A DNA stretch of 64,000 nucleotides from Sulfitobacter sp. BSw21498 (GTDB lineage Bacteria; Pseudomonadota; Alphaproteobacteria; Rhodobacterales; Rhodobacteraceae), in NCBI RefSeq assembly GCF_006064855.1, contig NZ_CP040754.1, positions 83,548-147,547 of the forward strand, given 5' to 3'. Shown one piece after another: positions 43,823 through 54,241 of this stretch. Both the position numbers and the translations under genes were made by a program. Under the pieces are notes generated by a model. The model was not told the origin of the DNA. It did not search any database and worked only from the letters and a program-made list of their open reading frames with translations. Positions within the stretch are counted from its first letter, which is position 1. Each line of letters begins with the position of its first letter.

Positions 43823-43853
43823 GCCAGAGTGGCGCATTATACGCCACTCTGGC
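43823..43853. repeat. Perfect 12-bp hairpin between katG and DUF4399
   Basis: GCCAGAGTGGCG, a 7-base loop (CATTATA), and the exact complement. On the minus strand it follows the katG stop by 122 bases and precedes the DUF4399 gene by 36 bases. No T run follows, so it is probably an mRNA-stability hairpin or a protein-binding site rather than a terminator. Confidence 0.6.
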
Positions 43854-43974
43854 ATTCTGGCAGACGGTTGATCCGCCGCCGGTTTAAGCTCGATAGTCTT
43901 TGCTGGCCCGAAACGGAGCCTGCGCTTGCGCCCGAGGGGACATTCAGGCGCAAGGTCTTAATCGCTATGGTCGG

Positions 43975-46365
<2,391 letters not shown>

Positions 46366-46419
46366 TCAAGAGACGAAGGCGGAATAAACAGTGCCCGTCC
46401 GGGGGGACTTTAGGGTTTG

Positions 46420-46965
46420 TTAGTCTTCGTCGTTGGACGAGCTGTCGTCGCTTTCGTCGTTGGACGAGCTGTCGTTGCTCTCGTCGTTGGACGAGCTGTC
46501 GTTGCTCTCGTCGTTGGACGAGCTGTCATTGCTCTCGTCGTTGGACGAGCTGTCATTGCTCTCATCGTTGGACGAGCTGTCATTGCTCTCGTCGTTGGAC
46601 GAGCTGTCATTGCTCTCATCGTTGGACGAGCTGTCATTGCTCTCATCGTTGGACGAGCTGTCGTTGCTCTCATCGTTGGACGAGCTGTCGTTGCTTTCGT
46701 CATTATTGCGAGCGGTACGATCATTCGAAGATTCACGGTAAGTACGGTCACTCAGAATTTCGCCAGTTGTCGCATCATAGGTAATGTCCCGCTTCTGGCC
46801 ATTGAGGTATGCCTCGACTGAATAGATGTTGCCGCTTCGCTCAATCTCGATGTTTGTGTAGCCCATTCCGGCCAGTTGAGCGCGTACGCTGTCTGCGCTG
46901 GACTGAGCATTGGCAACGCTTGCCGTTACAAGGGCGATAGAGAAGATTGCTGTCTTGAGTTTCAT
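46420..46965 (-). CDS. Secreted PepSY-like protein with an acidic repeat tail
   Basis: 181 residues. Signal peptide (MKLKTAIFSIALVTASVANA), then a short PepSY-like domain: VRAQLAGMGYTNIEIERSGN and YLNGQKRDITYDATTGEILS. Residues 90-179 are ten tandem 9-residue units, nine ESNDSSSND and one ESDDSSSND, then ED. The tail is Asp/Glu/Ser/Asn only, so it is acidic and probably disordered, plausibly a cation-binding or phospho-like decoy. Same strand and neighbourhood as cytochrome b561 and another PepSY protein. Confidence 0.85.
   Translation of the reverse strand: MKLKTAIFSIALVTASVANAQSSADSVRAQLAGMGYTNIEIERSGNIYSVEAYLNGQKRDITYDATTGEILSDRTYRESSNDRTARNNDESNDSSSNDESNDSSSNDESNDSSSNDESNDSSSNDESNDSSSNDESNDSSSNDESNDSSSNDESNDSSSNDESNDSSSNDESDDSSSNDED
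46429..46698. repeat. Ten tandem 27-bp repeats
   Basis: Each 27-base unit (for example TCGTTGGACGAGCTGTCGTT plus 7 bases on the plus strand) encodes one ESNDSSSND unit of the PepSY-like protein. Most copies differ by only one or two bases in synonymous positions. A minisatellite-like array such as this is prone to slippage, so copy number may vary between strains. Confidence 0.9.
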
Positions 46966-47049
46966 AGTATTTTCCTTCGGTTGGTTTGTGTTCCGTGAGA
47001 GGTAGAATAGTGTTTCGTGAGTGGGTAGTTGTGGGGCAGAGCCATAGGT

Positions 47050-47610
47050 TCAGCCCCGCTTTCGTCCTGTGAACATGGATTTGATCAGGTTTTCTTTGTG
47101 CTCGAAGCTGGCAACAAGGACGCCGATAACGTGTAGAGCAACCAGACCAAGTGTCAGGTTCACCAAAATCTCGTGAAGCTCTTCGACCCATTCCTCGCCC
47201 CAGAAAGCGTCCATTTCCATCATGTAGCCGGAGACGGAAATTCCCGTGATTGCTATAAGGAGTGCGATAACCATCGCGCCGCCTGCCGGGTTGTGACCGA
47301 TGTAGCGCTTGGCTTTCATCGCGACACTGTCGCGCAGGAACCCTATCACCGTCTTAGGACGATAGATGAAGTCGGAAAAACGCGCATGCTTTGAACCGAT
47401 CAGGCCCCAGACCAGTCGGAAAGCAACTAATCCGGCGACGACATAACCGATCTGGACATGGTATTTTTCCCATTCTTCGGCAGAAATATAGGCGGCTGCA
47501 AAAGCAATGAGCAAAGACCAGTGAAATATCCTGACCAACGGGTCCCAGACCCGGACAGTTGCTGGTGCCGTTTGGCTACCAGCTTCTGTCTTGGTCGCAT
47601 CAGCGGACAT
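47050..47610 (-). CDS. Cytochrome b561 family protein
   Basis: 186 residues with four membrane segments. RVWDPLVRIFHWSLLIAFAA and YHVQIGYVVAGLVAFRLVWG place the first and second haem-ligating His, and VEELHEILVNLTLGLVALHV the third and fourth. This is the prokaryotic b561 plan, a diheme quinol-dependent electron carrier. C-terminal SMFTGRKRG is basic. Its ATG overlaps the PepSY stop (TAATG), so it is coupled to that secreted protein and may reduce or accept electrons from it. Confidence 0.9.
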   Translation of the reverse strand: MSADATKTEAGSQTAPATVRVWDPLVRIFHWSLLIAFAAAYISAEEWEKYHVQIGYVVAGLVAFRLVWGLIGSKHARFSDFIYRPKTVIGFLRDSVAMKAKRYIGHNPAGGAMVIALLIAITGISVSGYMMEMDAFWGEEWVEELHEILVNLTLGLVALHVIGVLVASFEHKENLIKSMFTGRKRG

Positions 47611-47894
47611 TAGCTGTCGCTGCTTTCTTCGGACATCGCATCCACAGGAATGCCGGTCACTGGATCGACGTAGATTTCGACCCGCTCGCCGTTGGCATCG
47701 ATGCCATAGATTTCATAGCAACCTTCGTCGATCTTGATGTTCTTCACTTCGTAGCCCTGTTCGACGTACATCGTTGTCAGGTCTTCCTGTGACATCCATG
47801 TGGTCTGGTCAGGCACATTGCATTTCATGTCTTCCGCGAAGGCTGGCGCAGCCAGCATTAGAACGGCGGCGGTGGAAAGGAGAAGTTTGGACAT
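47610..47894 (-). CDS. Secreted PepSY-domain protein
   Basis: 94 residues. Signal peptide (MSKLLLSTAAVLMLAAPAFA) and a compact PepSY-type mature part with KNIKIDEGCYEIYGIDANGE, then RVEIYVDPVTGIPVD. Two Cys may form a disulphide. It is translationally coupled to cytochrome b561. The family is thought to modulate periplasmic enzymes or metal levels. Confidence 0.85.
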   Translation of the reverse strand: MSKLLLSTAAVLMLAAPAFAEDMKCNVPDQTTWMSQEDLTTMYVEQGYEVKNIKIDEGCYEIYGIDANGERVEIYVDPVTGIPVDAMSEESSDS

Positions 47895-47961
47895 GGGTTC
47901 TATCCTTTGGGTTCAGAGCGGACTTGCTCGTTTTGATGAACCCCTTTTGGCAGACCCAAAA

Positions 47962-47998
47962 TTACAGATGTCAGATCACCGCTGTCAGCAAACTGTAA
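47962..47998. promoter_or_regulatory. Candidate response-regulator binding region
   Basis: In the 146-base divergent gap between two PepSY genes, TTACAG at 47962 and CTGTAA at 47993 form an inverted repeat. Between them, two direct copies of TGTCAG start 14 bases apart. Dimeric OmpR-type regulators bind direct repeats, and the regulator encoded next door makes this region a candidate site. Confidence 0.4.
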
Positions 47999-48040
47999 TA
48001 TATGAAACTATAAACAAGCGTCGGGAAGACAGGCGCGATT

Positions 48041-48367
48041 GTGCCTCAGGTGATACGTTTGAAAAGTTTACGCTATATATTGACCAGCTTTGCAATTCTG
48101 CTGGCACTGATTACACCCCTCTGGGCCGATGAAACGGAGCCGGATGAAGTTTCTCGTCTTCTTAGACGAGGTGAGATTTTGCCATTGGCCACAATCCTTG
48201 AATTAATCCGCCCGGTGACAGGCGAGACGATTCTAGAGGTCGAAGTCGAGCATGAGGACTTCGGCATCGCCTATGAAATCTATTTCCTTGATCCACAAGG
48301 ACGTCGCCGTGAAATCTACGTGGACGCCCGTACTGGGGAAATCATGCTGCAAAAGTTGGACGACTAG
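48041..48367 (+). CDS. Membrane-anchored or secreted PepSY-domain protein
   Basis: 108 residues from a GTG start at 48041 (a second GTG at 48050 is possible). A hydrophobic signal/anchor (ILTSFAILLALITPLWADET), then a PepSY domain: ILELIRPVTGETILEVEVEH and YEIYFLDPQGRRREIYVDAR, with TGEIM at the end. It lies two bases before the response regulator ATG, as PepSY proteins often do in operons with a two-component pair, and may be its periplasmic sensor input. Confidence 0.82.
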   Translation: MPQVIRLKSLRYILTSFAILLALITPLWADETEPDEVSRLLRRGEILPLATILELIRPVTGETILEVEVEHEDFGIAYEIYFLDPQGRRREIYVDARTGEIMLQKLDD

Positions 48368-48369
48368 AG

Positions 48370-49038
48370 ATGCGCGTTCTTGTCATCGAAGACGATGATC
48401 GCATTCGCAGCGACGTCCAGACCGCCCTTGAGGCGGCAGGCTACATTGTCGATGTCGAGGCGTCCGGCGAAGAAGGCTGGTTTTTGGGCGACACAGAAAC
48501 CTATGGCGCTGTTGTACTCGATCTGGGCCTGCCGCAGATGGACGGCATGACAGTCTTGAAACGATGGCGCAAGGCAGGCAGAGCAATGCCGGTCCTGATC
48601 CTAACGGCCCGTGGAACATGGGACGAACGGGTGGAAGGCATTGATGCTGGCGCTGACGACTATCTTCCCAAGCCGTTTCATGTGGAAGAACTGCTGGCAA
48701 GATTGCGCGCAATTATACGTCGATCCGGCGGCAACGCGGGATCAGTGATCAAGATTGGTGAGACAGAGCTGGATGAACGCCAAATGCGGGTTTCCGTGCG
48801 CGGTGTGGCCGTCAAACTATCGCCGCAGGAGTATCGGCTCGTTTCCTATATGATGCTGCACAACGGGCGGGTCATCCCGCAACAGGAACTGGCCGAACAT
48901 TTACAATCTGTGCATTTCGAACGAGAGTCCAATGCCGTTGAAGTCCTTGTCGCGCGGGTCCGTCGCAAGCTACCGAATGCGTTGATCGAAACCCGCCGTG
49001 GTTTCGGATATCTCGTCCCGAACGAGCGGACAGAGTGA
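48370..49038 (+). CDS. OmpR-family response regulator
   Basis: 222 residues. Receiver domain: acidic pair EDDDRI, phosphoacceptor Asp in GAVVLDLGLPQMDG near residue 51, TARGTWDERVEGIDAGADDY and the conserved Lys in LPKPF. The C-terminal winged-helix DNA-binding domain has LSPQEYRLVSYMMLHNGRVI, SNAVEVLVARVRRKL and TRRGFGYLV. It overlaps the sensor kinase gene by one base (TGATG). Confidence 0.94.
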   Translation: MRVLVIEDDDRIRSDVQTALEAAGYIVDVEASGEEGWFLGDTETYGAVVLDLGLPQMDGMTVLKRWRKAGRAMPVLILTARGTWDERVEGIDAGADDYLPKPFHVEELLARLRAIIRRSGGNAGSVIKIGETELDERQMRVSVRGVAVKLSPQEYRLVSYMMLHNGRVIPQQELAEHLQSVHFERESNAVEVLVARVRRKLPNALIETRRGFGYLVPNERTE

Positions 49039-50420
49039 TGTGGTCATACAATTCCATTCGCCTGCGACTGGTCGCGGTCGCAACAGTCATCGTCATCGGC
49101 ATGATGATCGTGACAGGCTTTGGCCTGACGATGCTGCTTGAACGAAATGTCGAACGGCGCGAGGGGCAGGAGCTTGATGCCCACCTTCAGCAAATTATCG
49201 GTGGCCTGCGCTTTCAAACCGATGGAACCGTAAAATTGTCGCGCGACCTAACGGATCCCCGTTTTGGACAGGTTTTTGGGGGGCTGTATTTTCAGGTCGC
49301 CAGATTGGATGGAGATATCATACTGAAATCAAGGTCCCTTTGGGACACAGTGCTGAGCCTGCCAGAAGACACGGTTGATCCCGGAGAGGTCCACATCCAC
49401 TCTAGGCCTGGACCAAACAACACAACACTACTGATCCACGAAAGCCGCGTCGCATTTGTGGATCGTGGTCAAGAAATGCCACTTTTGGTAAGTGTTGGGA
49501 TCGATAAGAGCGAGATCATAGCTCTTAAGTCCGGATTTACACGTGACCTTATACCGACTTTGAGCCTTCTCGCGGTGGCATTGCTCCTAGGTTTTGCGTT
49601 TCAAATCGGAGTTGGCATGCGTCCGCTGGACCGCATTAGAAAGGGTGTCGCCAACGTGAAATCCGGCGAAGCACAGCGGCTACCAACGGATGCACCCTCG
49701 GAGGTTGCGCCTTTGATCCAAGAGGTCAACAGCTTGCTCGACCAACAAGATGATAGCATGGCCCGTGCGCGTGACCGCGCTGCCGATCTTGCCCACGGGC
49801 TGAAGACGCCGTTGACTGCCTTGGGAACGGACATTGAACGGCTACGCAAGATTGGTGCGGAAGACATTGCCGACGACATTCAAGAACTCTCAGTACGCAT
49901 GCGCAGGCATCTTGATCGTGAACTGGCATTGGCCCGTGACAGGCATGGTCGAAAGAATGCGCGCACGACTGTAAAACCGGCACTCGAGTCAATAATCCGC
50001 ACGCTTGCGAAAACGCCAAAAGGCGAAGTTTTGAAATTCCAAAGCACAGTTCCCGAATGGGTCGAGCTTGCGGTTGAACAAGGTGACTTTCTTGAAGTTG
50101 TAGGCAATCTTCTTGAAAACGCCACCAAATTTGCAAAAGACACTATTTCAATCGAATGCGGCGTGCGGGACGGCTGGGCGTCGATTATCATCAATGACGA
50201 TGGGCCCGGTGTGACGGACTCAAAAATTGCACATATCGCGACGCGCGGCGTTCGCCTGGATATGGCCGGAACCGGAGCAGGCCTTGGTCTCGCCATCGTC
50301 AAAGACATAGTAGAGGCAAACGGGGGGCATTTGCATCTGGAAAACCGAACCGGACGCGGATTATCAGTCACTGTAACCTTCCGTGCCGCTTCAACAATAA
50401 ATTCAAAGGAAAAAGAATGA
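49038..50420 (+). CDS. Sensor histidine kinase
   Basis: 460 residues from ATG at 49038. Two membrane segments (VAVATVIVIGMMIVTGFGLT and LIPTLSLLAVALLLGFAFQI) flank a periplasmic sensor of about 140 residues. Then HAMP-like GMRPLDRIRKGVANVKSGEA, the H-box DLAHGLKTPLTALGTDIERL, and the ATP-binding N and G boxes (EVVGNLLENATKFAKDT, NDDGPGVTD, GTGAGLGLAIVKDIVEANGG). Partner of the upstream response regulator. The signal is unknown, but the neighbours suggest metal or oxidative state. Confidence 0.94.
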   Translation: MWSYNSIRLRLVAVATVIVIGMMIVTGFGLTMLLERNVERREGQELDAHLQQIIGGLRFQTDGTVKLSRDLTDPRFGQVFGGLYFQVARLDGDIILKSRSLWDTVLSLPEDTVDPGEVHIHSRPGPNNTTLLIHESRVAFVDRGQEMPLLVSVGIDKSEIIALKSGFTRDLIPTLSLLAVALLLGFAFQIGVGMRPLDRIRKGVANVKSGEAQRLPTDAPSEVAPLIQEVNSLLDQQDDSMARARDRAADLAHGLKTPLTALGTDIERLRKIGAEDIADDIQELSVRMRRHLDRELALARDRHGRKNARTTVKPALESIIRTLAKTPKGEVLKFQSTVPEWVELAVEQGDFLEVVGNLLENATKFAKDTISIECGVRDGWASIIINDDGPGVTDSKIAHIATRGVRLDMAGTGAGLGLAIVKDIVEANGGHLHLENRTGRGLSVTVTFRAASTINSKEKE

Positions 50421-51124
50421 GCTTACCCTACGACTCTGCGCACGAAGAACTACATTACATCAATCGTGCGGGCTGGTTGCGCGCGTCTGTTCTAGGTGCC
50501 AATGATGGCATTGTTTCAGTTTCGTCGCTGATCGTCGGTGTCGCGGCAGCTGATCCCAGTCCCACCGCAATCCTGCTGGCAGGGGCTGCCGGACTTGCAG
50601 CGGGCGCGATGTCCATGGCAGCTGGCGAGTATGTTTCAGTCAGTTCGCAGTCAGATGTAGAACGGGCCGATATCGCGCGTGAAAAGCAAGCACTCATCGA
50701 TACGCCGGAGGCGGAAGAAGCAGAATTGGCATCGATCTATCAGGCACGTGGGCTGACCGTCGAAACAGCTGCGTTGGTTGCACGAGAATTGACGGCCAAG
50801 GATGCACTGGGCGCTCATGTGCGTGACGAGCTGGGATTGTCTGAAGTGCATACGGCAAATCCATTACAAGCCGCGATCGCTTCAGGTTTTACATTTACAG
50901 TTGCAGCAGCTCTTCCGCTCGCCGCCGCCATTCTTGCACCAAGTGACAAGATCATTCCAACCGTCGTTGTCACAACCTTGATCTGTCTTGCGGGTCTGGG
51001 TGCATTGGGAGCCCAAGTTGGAGGCGCGCCGAAGCTACGCGCAACAGCCCGCGTGTTATTTTGGGGCGCGGCGGCTATGGCCATCACTGCAGGCGTGGGA
51101 AGCATATTTGGCGTAAGCGTTTAG
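50417..51124 (+). CDS. VIT1/CCC1-family transporter
   Basis: 235 residues starting on the kinase stop (ATGA). VIT family of iron/manganese transporters: N-terminal GWLRASVLGANDGIVSVSSL, GLAAGAMSMAAGEYVSVSSQ, and three further membrane helices in the C-terminal half (FTFTVAAALPLAAAILAPSD and later). The conserved acidic residues (DGI, and the E and D of the GEYVSVSS region) line the metal path. Transcribed with a two-component system, so metal levels probably feed back on it. Confidence 0.9.
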   Translation: MSLPYDSAHEELHYINRAGWLRASVLGANDGIVSVSSLIVGVAAADPSPTAILLAGAAGLAAGAMSMAAGEYVSVSSQSDVERADIAREKQALIDTPEAEEAELASIYQARGLTVETAALVARELTAKDALGAHVRDELGLSEVHTANPLQAAIASGFTFTVAAALPLAAAILAPSDKIIPTVVVTTLICLAGLGALGAQVGGAPKLRATARVLFWGAAAMAITAGVGSIFGVSV

Positions 51125-51933
51125 CTTTAGGCGGACTAACTGTAAGCACGCAGTTGCCACACTTCCAGAAAGGATCCTATTGTTCGGATATTTTCCAACT
51201 TTGACCGTTCCTAAATACTAGTTTATGAAGCGGCTGTCGTTTTATTCCATTGCTACCAAAGACCACGCCTAAAACCTGAGCGGCTAATGAAGATTCTTGT
51301 CTGAACTCCGACAGCCGCCATTCGCTGCGAAACAGCATTCTGGCAAGATGGGCTTTTTTGACACCTTCGCTGCGTAGATCACCAATGGCTGCTTAAACCT
51401 TACCGTAGGATTCTGCCCCCTTCGTCATCAGCCACCCCTAACGAAGGTCGAAAACCTGCCAAAACAGCGACGGTTTTTTGGGGGAGTTTTGTCATAGCCA
51501 AGCGCCTGATTCCACGTGGGCGCGGATGGAATGACCAAATGGACCGTTTTTGGAACAGGCAGCGTTGCAGTCGATCTGAAGGTCTTTCTTCGACACAAAG
51601 CTGCCGCTGGTGCAACCGCAGCGAATTCACACTTCGTCTAAGGTTTGTGGCTGCTGTCAGCGCGAGCTGCAGCGGCGACAAATCCGACAAGGAGGAAAGC
51701 GCGGGCTGTTTTCGGTGCTATGGGGATTGTGGGTTACGGCTGCGAGTTTTGATGCGCAGATCGGACGGGATTTTGCTGATAGGCGGCAGCGACGTGGCGG
51801 TTTTCCCAGCATGACCTTGTCCTTTGGTATCTCATTTTGTTGCTGCAGACATGATTTGGCATGGGATTGTCTGAGAAGGCCACACTGATTGGCCCGGCTT
51901 CTGCGTAAGGCAAAGTCGGTTTGTCTCGTTGTA
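51125..51933. other. Gene-poor region before the IS91 element
   Basis: About 800 bases with no supported gene. A 10-bp inverted repeat (GCGGCTGTCG at 51230-51239 and its complement at 51309-51318) is separated by 69 bases and may mark a short decayed element. Further right are GC-rich, fragmentary open frames without domains. The IS91 end should lie near 51.87-51.93 kb, but its terminal sequence could not be identified with confidence. Confidence 0.5.
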
Positions 51934-53136
51934 TCATGCGGCGTCCTCCCATGGCGGTGCTCGGCATTTGGGCGTTTGGCCGCGCAGGAAGGTCTCAACG
52001 ATGACCATCGCACCACCGCATTTGGGGCAAAGCTTGTGCGCGGGCGGATCAGCTGGTTCGGTGTTTGCGGCCTCGTCAGACGCTTGATCGGGTTCCGTTT
52101 TGGCATCAAGCAACTGCCTGATCTGTCCGATCCTGTCGCGGCGGATGCCATTTGCGAGGAAGCCCGTGTGTCGGATGCGGTGGAAGCCAGAGGGCAGAAC
52201 ATGGATCAGGAAACGGCGGATGAACTCGGACGTATGCAGGCGCATGACCTTCATCCGGTCTCCCTTTTTGATGCGGTAGTCTTTCCAGCGGAAGGCCACT
52301 GTGTCGGCATCTGCGCTGACGAGGCGATGGTTGGAGATCGCCACACGGTGCGTGTAACGGCTCAGATATGCCAGCACTGCCTCAGGCCCGCCGAAGGGAG
52401 GTTTGGCATACACCACCCAGTCGGTTTTACGCAGTGGCGAGAGATGGGCCGCGAAGGTGTCGGGGTCGGCCAGCTTTGTCAGATCGCCGAAGAACTTGAG
52501 CTTGCCCGCCTTGTGCAATCGGATCAGCCCTTCGAGAAAGAGGCGACGGAACAGCCGGGACAGAACCTTCACCGGCAGGAAGAACCCAGAGCGACAGGCG
52601 ATCCATCGTTTGCCATCAGCAGACAACCCACCCCCGGGTACGATGACGTGCACGTGCGGGTGGTGCATCATCGCAGATCCCCAGGTGTGGAGAACTGACG
52701 TCATGCCGATGCGGGCACCGAGATGTTTCTGATCGCCCGCGATGGTCAGGAGCGTCTGCGACGACGCCTTGAACAGCAAGCCGTAGATCGCCGCTTTGTT
52801 TTGATACGTGATGTCAGCGATCTGGGTTGGCAGCGTGAAGACTACGTGGAAGTACTCGACTGGCAACAGGTCTTCCATGCGTGCCTCCATCCAGTCCTGC
52901 GCCGCAGCGCCTTGGCACTTCGGGCAGTGCCGGTTCCGGCACGAGTTGTAGGCGATGTGTTGATGATCGCATTTGGTGCAAGCCGCGACGTGACCGCCAA
53001 GGGCAGCAGTCCGGCAGTTCTCAATCGCAGACATCACTTTGAGCTGCGGCAGGTTCAGGTGCGCGGCATGGTCACAGCGATAGGCAGGCCCGCAGGCGCG
53101 GAAGATATCCGCGACCTCCAGTTTGGGACGGGGCAT
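51934..53136 (-). CDS. IS91-family transposase (HUH type)
   Basis: 400 residues. N-terminal zinc-binding region CTKCDHQHIAYNSCRNRHCP then KCQ, followed by HUH-type HPHVHVIVPGGGLSADGKRW, the catalytic Tyr region VLAYLSRYTHRVAISNHRLV, and a C-terminal zinc finger (HKLCPKCGGAMVIVE). Rolling-circle transposition. It is one of two genes of a mobile unit with the tyrosine recombinase just upstream. Confidence 0.95.
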   Translation of the reverse strand: MPRPKLEVADIFRACGPAYRCDHAAHLNLPQLKVMSAIENCRTAALGGHVAACTKCDHQHIAYNSCRNRHCPKCQGAAAQDWMEARMEDLLPVEYFHVVFTLPTQIADITYQNKAAIYGLLFKASSQTLLTIAGDQKHLGARIGMTSVLHTWGSAMMHHPHVHVIVPGGGLSADGKRWIACRSGFFLPVKVLSRLFRRLFLEGLIRLHKAGKLKFFGDLTKLADPDTFAAHLSPLRKTDWVVYAKPPFGGPEAVLAYLSRYTHRVAISNHRLVSADADTVAFRWKDYRIKKGDRMKVMRLHTSEFIRRFLIHVLPSGFHRIRHTGFLANGIRRDRIGQIRQLLDAKTEPDQASDEAANTEPADPPAHKLCPKCGGAMVIVETFLRGQTPKCRAPPWEDAA

Positions 53137-53147
53137 CGTGGCTGGGC

Positions 53148-54020
53148 TTAACCCGAGCCGGCCTTTCGGTTTGCCAGCAGATCAAGCGGGCTGGTCACGT
53201 CCTGAATCGTTTTGGTGGCAACCTTCGTGTAAACTGTCGTCGTTTCCAGCTTGGCGTGTCCCAGCAACACCTGAATGATCCGGATATCAGTCCCACTTTC
53301 CAGTAGATGCGTAGCAAAGCTGTGCCTCAAAGTGTGGGGCGACACCTGCTTCTTAATCTCCGCAAAATCGCAGGCGACCCCAAAGGCACGGTTGAACTGT
53401 CGTGTCGAGATCGGGTCGATCCGGTTGCGCCCCGGGAACATCCAACCTCTTGGGCGCGCCTCACGATAATAATCACGCAGCAGACCGAGCAGGTTTGGCG
53501 ACAACATGACCTGTCGATCCTTGCGGCCTTTCCCTTGCTCGATCCGGATCAGCATCCGATCACTATCAATATCGCCAACCTTCAGGTGCGTGACCTCGCT
53601 GGCGCGCAACCCGCCGCCGTAGGCCACACTGAAGGCCGCGCGGTATCGCAACCCGGGCCCAGGTGCTGCTTCGATGATGCGCGCGACTTCCTCAGTGCTC
53701 AGCACCACAGGGATCTTCTTGGCCGCCCGCTGGTAGCGCATGTGCCGCTTCATTTCAGGCCGCGGGCACGTCGAAGCATAGAAAAAACTCAACACCGTCA
53801 GCCGGTTGTTAAAGGTAGGCGCACCAACGCCGCGCTCCTTCATATCCAGTTGGAACGCCCGAAGTTCCTCAGGCGTCGCGCTATCCGGCGCATGCCCCAG
53901 AAACCGAGTGAAGTCCCGCATCGCCCTTAGATACATCGTCTGCGTCTTGGGCTGCAGCCCCTTAATCCGCATGTCCTCGAGGAAACGACGTCGTAGCTTT
54001 GGTACATATTGATCGGTCAT
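53148..54020 (-). CDS. Tyrosine recombinase of the IS91-like element
   Basis: 290 residues. N-terminal SAM-like core-binding domain (DMRIKGLQPKTQTMYLRAMR) and C-terminal catalytic domain with the Arg of YGGGLRASEVTHLKVGDI, HTLRHSFATHLLESGTDIRI (His-x-x-Arg), LLGHAKLETTTVYTKVA (His, Tyr nucleophile). It probably resolves cointegrates or helps transposition of the neighbouring IS91 element. Confidence 0.93.
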   Translation of the reverse strand: MTDQYVPKLRRRFLEDMRIKGLQPKTQTMYLRAMRDFTRFLGHAPDSATPEELRAFQLDMKERGVGAPTFNNRLTVLSFFYASTCPRPEMKRHMRYQRAAKKIPVVLSTEEVARIIEAAPGPGLRYRAAFSVAYGGGLRASEVTHLKVGDIDSDRMLIRIEQGKGRKDRQVMLSPNLLGLLRDYYREARPRGWMFPGRNRIDPISTRQFNRAFGVACDFAEIKKQVSPHTLRHSFATHLLESGTDIRIIQVLLGHAKLETTTVYTKVATKTIQDVTSPLDLLANRKAGSG

Positions 54021-54234
54021 GAAAAACTCCTGTGATCCGATTGAGAAGGTCCCAATCGTCCAACAGATCAGTCAGTTCACAAAATCCACACCGCTTGCGC
54101 CATCGCACAACGGTAACCACAAGCGCCAATACCGCGAGAGCGGTTTCGTCCTTGTCCGTTCTGCGGGCCTTCAATTCAGCTGCGGCGAATGACCGGTTCA
54201 ACACAAACCTGCTCCGCGGGCTCAACTGCGCCAT
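53962..54234 (-). CDS. Small ORF interrupted or bordered by the IS91-like element
   Basis: 90 residues. It starts 7 bases after the virD4 stop and its 3' end overlaps the integrase 5' end in another frame. The first 65 residues (with LKARRTDKDETALAVLALVV) look like a small protein with one hydrophobic helix, but the last 25 read through insertion-element sequence. It may be a virD4-linked gene cut off by the insertion. Confidence 0.4.
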   Translation of the reverse strand: MAQLSPRSRFVLNRSFAAAELKARRTDKDETALAVLALVVTVVRWRKRCGFCELTDLLDDWDLLNRITGVFHDRSICTKATTSFPRGHAD

Positions 54235-54241
54235 AGCCCAC

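Larger units (their letters stand above)
51934..54020 (-). mobile_element. IS91-like insertion with accessory tyrosine recombinase
   Basis: The transposase and the integrase gene are 11 bases apart on the same strand, a pairing seen in IS91-like elements of alphaproteobacteria. The boundaries given are those of the genes; the true termini lie outside them and were not resolved. The element lies directly downstream of virD4 in its direction of transcription. Confidence 0.75.

Noticed and set aside
46429..46698. CRISPR-like array
   Set aside because: Units are contiguous with no unique spacers, and they encode a peptide repeat.
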